Origin: Tetracentron sinense
Lineage: Eukaryota; Streptophyta; Magnoliopsida; Trochodendrales; Trochodendraceae
Direction: 5' to 3'
Assembly (NCBI GenBank): GCA_015143295.1
Contig: CM026568.1
Location: forward strand, 14,886,607 to 14,950,606
DNA: 64,000 nt
Positions 57,130-64,000 of the stretch are shown piece after piece. Positions within the stretch are counted from its first letter, which is position 1. Each line of letters begins with the position of its first letter. A program made the position numbers and the translations under genes. The notes under the pieces were generated by a model. It was not told the DNA's origin. It did no database searches and saw only the letters and a list, made by a program, of their open reading frames with translations.

Positions 57130-58520
57130 CAAATGAGGTCATTTTTCTCTCACTTCAGCCTCACGCTCCCATGTAGCCTCTTCTTCCGAATGGTGCTGCT
57201 ATCTCACGAGGACCAATGAGATAGTCTTGTTGCACAAGACTTGATCTCACCTATCTATGACCTGAACTGGTTGCTCCATTAGGGTGAGATCCTCCCAAAT
57301 CTCAAACGGATCAAGTTCGATGATATGGGATGGATCCGTGATATATTTCCAGAGTATGAAAATGTGAAATACATTGTGAACAGCCGCCATATGGGTGGGT
57401 AGAGCAACCCGGTAAGCAACCTTACCAATCTGGTGATGATCTCGAACGGACCCACATACCTAGGGCTGAGCTTGCCCCTCTTGCCGAACCTTATGATTCC
57501 TTGGCTCGGAGAAACCTTCACAAAGACTTGATCCCCAATTTGGAATTCCAAGTCCCTGCGGTGAGTGTCCACATAACTCTTATTTCGGTCCTAGGGAGAC
57601 TTCAACATTTCCTTGATGATCTTGACCCTGTCCACGGTCTGCTCAATCAACTCGGGACCTAACACTTTCCTTTCCCTGAATTCATCCTAGTATAAAGGAG
57701 ACCTACAACTTCTCCCATGCAAGACCTCAAAAAGTGTCATCTGAATGCTCACCTGATAACTGTTGTTGTAGGCGAACTCAACCAACGGCAAATGATCCTC
57801 CTAATTGCCTTTGAATTCTAACATGCAAGCTCGGAGCATGTCCTCTATAACGGGGTTTACCCTCTCGGTTTGCCCATCAGTTTATGGATGAAAGACAGTG
57901 CTAAAGTCCAAATGGGAATCCATAGCGCTCTGGAAGCTCTTCCAGAACCTCGAAGTGAATCTAGGATCCCGATCTAAAATAATGCTTACTAGCACCCCGT
58001 GCAATCGAACCACTTCCTTGATGTACAATGCAACTAGCTGGTTCGAGTTCAACGTAGTCCGATAAAGCAAGAAATATGCGAACTTTGTCAAACGGTCAAC
58101 CATGACCGAAATAGCATCGCAGTTCTTCACCGTCCTTAGCAACCCAACAATGAAGTCCATAGAGATATTCTCTCATTTCCACTCGGGAATCGGAAGGGAT
58201 TGTAAAAAACATGCTAGCCTCATATGCTCGGCCTTGACCCGCTGACACACCAAACACCAAGACACATATTCTGCCACTTCCCTTTTCATGTTCCGCCATT
58301 AGAAGTACCCTTTGAGGTTTCGATACATCTTTGTACCTCCAGGATGCACTGTATACTTGGACCAGTGAGCTTCGTCCAAGATTTCTCGTCTAAGCTCCTC
58401 ATCGGCTGGAACACATAACCTTCCCTTGACAGTGATGGCCCCATCACAATTCAAGGCGAATTCTTCACTGCCACTGGTAACCGACTTGCCTCGATAAGCA
58501 AGCAACTCGGCATCCAACCC
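57130..58520 (-). pseudogene. Integrase and chromodomain-like region, second Tekay (fossil)
   Basis: Recognisable in order on the minus strand: HWSKYTVHPGGTKMYRNLKG, MDFIVGLLRTV, LDRDPRFTSRFWKSF and RRDLEFQIGDQVFVKVSPSQG, parallel to 14203-15705. Broken in several places. Confidence 0.85.
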
Positions 58521-60455
58521 TTATAACTCTCGGATCCGAACCAAAATGTAAGGCCTAACAATAATATTAGCCATCACCGGGCCATAGGTAGGAAGACTGA
58601 AGATGGTGTCGAGGTTAGATACATCCTCCAACAACTTTCCCTCTCGCACCATCATGTGAGCCAAGAGCCTAGGAGGCTTTCTGCTAAGAGCATCTGCCAC
58701 CACGTTCACCTTACTCGGGTGGTACTGAATGGAGCATTCATTGTTCTTCAAGAACTCCATCCATCGACGCTGTCTCATGTTCAACTCCTTTTGGGAAAAC
58801 AGATACTTCAGACTTTTGTAGTCTGTGAACACATCAAACTATTCCCCATAAAGATGTGCCGCCAGATCTTCAATGCAAAACACCACTGTGGCCAACTCCA
58901 AGTCGTGCGTAAGATAGTTCTTTTTGTGATCCTTCAACTGCCGGGAAGCATAGGCGATGACTTTCCCGAACTGCATAAGAACACATCCTAGCCCGATATT
59001 TGAAGCATCACTATAAACCACGAAACCGTCGCTCGCAGATGACACTGTGAGAACGGGGGCCGTAGTAAGCCTCTTTTTCAACTTCGTAAAGCTTGCTTCA
59101 CACCTGCCACTCCAAGCAAACTTAGCATCCTTCCACGTCAAGTACGTGAGCGGTGCCGCTAGACTGGAGAACCCCTCTACGAATCTTCGATAGTGGCCTA
59201 CCAAACCGAGGAAACTACGTATCTCGATAATACTCTTGGGTCTCTCCCAACTCAATACTGCCTCTATCTTTGTCGGATCAACTGAGATACCCTCAACAGC
59301 AACCACGTGGCTAATGAATGCCACCTGTTCCAACCAGAATTTACACTTACTCAACTTAGCGTACAGTCTGTGCTCTCGAAGAGTCTCAAGTGTAAGGCGA
59401 AGGTCTCAGTCATGATCCTCCTATGTCTGGGAATACACCAAGATGTCATCGATGAACACAATGACACATCGATCTAGACAAGTTCTAAGCACCCGATTCA
59501 TCAAATCCATGAATGTCGCTGGTGCATTCATCAACCCGAAAGGTATGACAAGGAACTCATAGTGCCCGTACCGAGTCCTGAAAGTCATCTTAGGAACATC
59601 TTCAACCTTGATCTTCAACTGATGATAGCCCGATCAGAGATCAATCTTGGAGAAAAATCTCACTCCTTTCAGAGGCAAAAGATAACAATTCTTGATCGTG
59701 ACTTTATTCAACTACCTATAATCGATGCACATCCTCATCAACCCATCCTTCTTTTCCATGAAGAGTACTGGAGCTCCCCATGGTGACACACTTAGTCGGA
59801 TGAAACCAAGTTGTTGTAAGTCTTCGATATGCTCTTTCAACTCCTTAAGCTCTATTGGGGTCATCTTGTAAGGAGCCCTAAAGATAGGAGCGGTGCCTGG
59901 AATCAAATCGAATTCTATCTCGCGATCAAGAGGTAATCCTAGCAAGTCCTCGGGAAACACATCCACGAATTCACTCACAACCGGGATGGCTGAGGAGTCT
60001 CGTGCCTCTAGGTTCGAAAGACTTAAAGCCGCGAAGTGGGCGATGTCTCTCCTCTGCAACCCATGGAAGTGAAATGGATTTACACCTTTTGGCCCAAAAT
60101 CCACCATCTTCTCAAAACAAGCAACGTGCCCATGGTGAGTCGAGAGTCAATCCATCTTGAGGATGATATCAAAGTCTTGGAAATTCATGATGATGAGGTC
60201 GGCTAACAACTCATTATGCCCCACTTGGATAAAACAATCCTTGTATATTTGGTCCGCAACCACTAACTTGCCAAGCAAAGTCGAAATGGACAACTCATGC
60301 TCCAACGGACTCGACTCTGATGAAAAGCCCTTCGCAAAGCTAGGCGAGACAAACGAGTGAGTGGATCCAGTGTCGATCAACACTCGGGCTAGACATTCGT
60401 TCACTAATAAAGCGCACGTGTATAATAATTTACTCAAATCAATAGGATCATGCAA
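58521..60455 (-). pseudogene. Protease, RT and RNase H region, second Tekay (fossil)
   Basis: Protease [14 protein letters not shown] (60390 region), RT words [28 protein letters not shown] and [14 protein letters not shown] (59421-59618), RNase [16 protein letters not shown] and the [11 protein letters not shown] connection. Parallel to 15727-17496; broken many times. Confidence 0.87.
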
Positions 60456-60569
60456 GAAAATACTTAAAGTATAGGTAGCATGTTGTGCATATAAGCAACC
60501 ATATCATATAATAGTAAGCATCAATAACCTTAAAATTTTAGCACTCTAGCGTACCTTGCACAACATCGT

Positions 60570-61800
60570 CAGATGCCTGTGCGTCCCATTCGGTCATGGC
60601 AAAGACCCAGCCCAAATTTTCCGGTGAGGTGGCTGTGTAGACTATGAGAGCCTCGATGCCTATGAAGAGCCCTGCTAAGAAGGCTGGCAAATCAAGGGCC
60701 TAATCCCTTGAGACAGGGATGAAAACTGACAATGGGGACAATCTCTAATCAAGTGGCTCTGATCACCACAATGAAAGCATCCACCAGAAATCTTCCAACA
60801 CTCTCCGGCCAAATGCCTCCTACCACAATAAGTGCAGACCTCATAAGAGAATGTAGAGGGCACGTATCCTGGGGTCTGAGATAGTGTGGGGCGAGGTGCT
60901 TGTGTCATTGTCGGGCATGAACCTGTGGAGCGAAGGGGCGAGAAGCCTGTGATGCATAGTAAAGCCTCTGTGACTGTGCTGACCCTAAAAGCTGGTATGG
61001 AGCAGTCCTAGCCCTCTTTTCAAGAGGAGCTGAGCTACCGGACTGGCCTCTAGCACTCTCCCTTCTCCTAAAGAATTCCTCTGAATTCAACTCAGCCAAC
61101 TGGGGCTTTATCTACCACCTCTGCATATGTCTCATGCCTAAACATTGAGACTATATCCTTGATGTAGGCCTTCAACCCCCTCTCGAACTTCCGGCCTTCA
61201 TAGCCTCTGTAGCTATCATATGGGGAGAGAATCTAGACAACTCTGAGAACTTGACCTTGTACTCGGCCACAGTCAAATTACCTTGCTCCAAGGTAATAAA
61301 TTCCACTTCTTTCTTCTACTTCATTCCTACTGGAAAGTACTTCTTATAGAAGACATCGAGAAATTCTCCCCAAGTCCACTCTTGACCCAGTCAGGTCATA
61401 TCTTGAGTCCTAACAGCGGACCGCCACCAGTGGTCAGCCTCACCTTCTAGTATAAAGGCGGCCCAAGTGACCCTCTCTACCTCAGTGGGTAATAACACTG
61501 AGAACAACTTCTCCAGTTGTCTGATCCATGCCTCTACCACCAATGGATCAATGCTACCACAAAATACCAGAGCCCTCATCTTCCGAAATGCCTCTATCCC
61601 TGCTAACGTCTATTTAGATGATCAGCTATGAGTGTTGTAGTCAGAGGAGGAGTGGCAAGTTACCTAGCTGCTAGCATAGCCAAAGTCTCGACTATAGATC
61701 CAAAAGCCTGAGTGAAGTCAGGTTGTTCATCACCTGATGGAGCATCTCCTTCATTCCCTCTTGTATTATATCCACGACCCTGAGTACCGCGTCTCATTAT
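60570..61800 (-). pseudogene. Gag region, second Tekay (fossil)
   Basis: The start MRRGTQGRGYNTRG, core RQLEKLFSVLLPTEVERVTW and knuckles CTYCGRRHLAGEC and CFHCGDQSHLIRDC parallel the young element's gag. Broken. An AT-rich spacer (about 60420-60555) separates it from protease, as in the first element. Confidence 0.82.
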
Positions 61801-62529
61801 TAAATCCTGAGAGCAACAACACATCATGAGTCTAACTTGGACATATGTTTCAATAACCATTTCAACAATCATTAAATCTTGAATAAGTATATAATAATAC
61901 ACCGATGTATACATTGCAATAGTATAAGCTTACAAATTGTGGTTCCTTGCGTAAGACACTATGTTCGGTCATAAGTTCAACCAGTTTTGACTAAGACTAA
62001 CTTGTTAGTCTATACTTGGAATACGACTCTTCTCTTGGACCTAATGCAATGTTTTAATCATGGTATCAGAATCTAAGTGACCCTAGAGAACCTAACGCCT
62101 AGGCTCTAATACCACTTCTGTCGTGCCCCAAAATCCCCCTAAGGAGTTAGGTGAGACTTTAGACGTGACTAAACATGATCTGGCAAACCATCCTGTAAAT
62201 ATACAAGACACATACATAGTGGAGACGTAATACAAAATGGGAAATGTGAATCATAGAGCGGAAGCATAACTAGAATTTCTCCTTAAATATCTCAAGGACT
62301 GTATTCCTAGTTTATATACAAGGTAGAACAAAATAAAGGTGGACATACCCACCCATCAAAATACAAAACAATAAAGACTCTCTCTCTCTCCCTGTCCCTC
62401 AGTAGTCACCCGGATAGGGCCAACTATCTAGGTCTTGCCTCCACCTGAGGCTCTACTACATGTGGCTACTCCTCACCATATTCCTCCTCTAACTAAGGAC
62501 TAGAAGCACAGATATCAAATAGTGTACCC

Positions 62530-64000
62530 ACTCCCCACTCTCTTATCCTTGAGAGTGAGAGCATAGCCTACTTCATCCGATCTGGTTAGGTGTACCAACC
62601 TCCAGTGACTGAGCCGGCAAAGGCAAAGGGGGTAAAGCAAGAGAAAGCAGTGGTGTCAAACCCAGAGAAAAAGGTAGCAGACTTAGCTGTTCTACTAAAA
62701 ATTCTGAAAAAGGTAGAAGAGTTCAATATCACTTAGCAGTTGGGTAAAACGCCCGCACAGATCTCCATCTTGGGTCTTCTTATAACATCTGAGTATCATC
62801 GAAAACAGCTGCTCCGGGTATTTAACAATGCTCACGTAACACCAAACATCACACCCAAGAAACTGGGGCACATGGTGAGGCAGGTACTTGAATCTAGAAT
62901 CATCTCCTTCACAAAAGAGGAGATACCGGACAGTGACAGGGATCATACCTAGGCTCTTTACATTCCAGTTAAGTGCATGGACAGAACCCTATCTTCAGTG
63001 CTCATCAACAATGGTTCCGGCCTAAACGTCTGCACTCTATCAACACTGTAAAGTCTGGGTCTAGACCTCAGCCAAGTGAAGAAGAGACCAATGACCATCA
63101 GGGCATTCGAAAACTCCACCAGACAAAATTTGGGTGACATAGAACTAACCATCAGGGTCGGACCTGATCAATTTACTACAAACTTTCAAGTTGTGAATGT
63201 GCTAGCATCATTCACCTTGCTCCTAGAGAGGCCGTGGATCCACACGGCCAGAGCCATTCCCTCCTCTCTCCATTAAAGAATCAAATTCATCCAGGATGAT
63301 CACTTGGTCGTGATCCCATCAGAAGAGTTAGCGAGTTCCTTCGGGGACGTCCAGGAGCTAGGGCAGGGCACAGCCTTCATGACATACCAGTTTGAGCAAG
63401 TCAGTTCTATCACCTAAATAGAAGAGCAAAGCAAGCAAGCAGTGCCGCCATTTGTCAAGATGATGGCCAGAATGAACTATCAACCAGGGTCAGGCCTAGG
63501 AATCAGAAATCAGGGGATGAAAAAAAAGATACGTACCTCCTCGCTATACATCTCCATTCGGATTGGGGTACAAGCCCAAGTTTAAGGACTATCTCTCTAA
63601 GCTAACTAGAACAGCCAATCGGCGAAACCAAAACCCCGACCCCACATCTCCGTAACCTTCTCAGTAGGGACATTCAAACCCTACTCTGTTACCCCTTTGC
63701 ACCAGTTGCCAATATCTTAAACCCCCAGACCAGTGTTGAGTCTTCAGGGATTCCAAATTCGGAAATATTCAGCATGCCACAGATGTTCGAAGAGCTGACT
63801 GTCGAAGATGCCACAAAAATGGAAAATCTAGCAGGAGAGCAAGTCTGCACCCTCTCCAATAGTGCCGAGGCATCATCCAGTCACCGACCACTGATCCGTT
63901 GGAGGACCGAGGCTCTCACCTTTGAGGCCATTCAGGGCCGAGCAAGCAAGTTACAGGATAGGTTGGTTCAATCAAGCAATGACTGAAGCACCATACTTCT
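62530..64000 (+). pseudogene. Tat-lineage pol fragment, protease region, runs off window
   Basis: On + the words QLGKTPAQISILGLLITSEY, VLINNGSGLNVC, MTIRAFENSTRQNLGDIEL and ERPWIHTARAIPSSLH are the conserved gag-pol linker and protease region of Tat elements (QLxKTPAxISIxxLLxxS..., LIDNGSxLNVxP, GRPWIHxAGxVPSxLH). A GLGIRNQG word further on recalls the G-patch-like segment. Broken several times. It abuts the cut right LTR of the second Tekay. Confidence 0.78.

Larger units (their letters stand above)
42947..62529 (-). mobile_element. Second Tekay-type chromovirus, broken, with nested inserts
   Basis: Left LTR (the 3' LTR) 42947-57040, internal region 57041-62118, right LTR (5') 62119 to about 62529 where it is cut off. 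The PBS on minus at 62103-62114 differs from tRNA-iMet by one base. The purine tract (GGATGAGAGGA-like) is at 57041-57051. The coding region keeps the Tekay order but carries well over ten breaks. After subtracting inserts (43011-53108 and 54288-56087) the left LTR is about 2.18 kb. It is clearly older than the element at 11378. Confidence 0.85.

Overview
This is nuclear DNA from a repeat-rich flowering plant. The evidence is an intron-containing plant-type flavin monooxygenase gene, Tekay-type chromoviruses with tRNA-iMet primer sites, Tat-lineage Ty3 elements, L1 LINEs, tRNA-derived SINEs, and hAT and foldback MITEs. The species cannot be told from the sequence. One host protein gene is convincing; almost everything else is mobile-element sequence, much of it nested.

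Layout. 1-2.5 kb: a copia gag fossil, a SINE with target-site duplication (TSD) and a 232-nt G-free simple-sequence tract. 2.55-10.72 kb: a solo chromovirus LTR flanked by AAAAA, split by a 1.37-kb insert with a 9-bp duplication and by a 4.6-kb non-autonomous LTR element flanked by CCGTC. 10.98-22.72 kb: a Tat-type LTR, internally duplicated and split by a young, nearly whole Tekay element (11378-22075, TSD ATGGG, minus strand). 22.7-31.4 kb: old LTR relics, some in inverted arrangement, and unassigned DNA ending in a CACTA-type terminus. 31.5-33.1 kb: a foldback MITE and an L1 RNase H fragment with an inverted partner.

33.45-41.06 kb (+): a seven-exon FMO GS-OX-like gene. All six introns have GT-AG borders and the reading frame is continuous for 430 codons. 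Introns 1, 2 and 4 have been filled by a foldback MITE, a hAT MITE (8-bp TSD), and an L1 that itself carries a solo LTR. A SINE sits about 215 bp past the stop codon.

42.95-62.53 kb (-): a second, badly broken Tekay element. Its left LTR holds a four-level nest: LTR > ORF1-only L1-like retroposon (12-bp TSD, A-tail) > non-autonomous Tat element with gag remnant, dimeric minisatellite and an antisense reading region > 2.2-kb solo LTR. A further 1.8-kb insert lies in the same LTR. 62.53-64.0 kb (+): a fragment of a Tat-lineage pol (protease region) that runs off the window.

No genes work together as an operon or pathway here. The most unusual structures are the Tat derivative with its antisense region, the ORF1-only retroposon carrying it, the LTR minisatellites, and the terminal TGA of the FMO gene. 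All calls were made by eye; no alignment or search was run.
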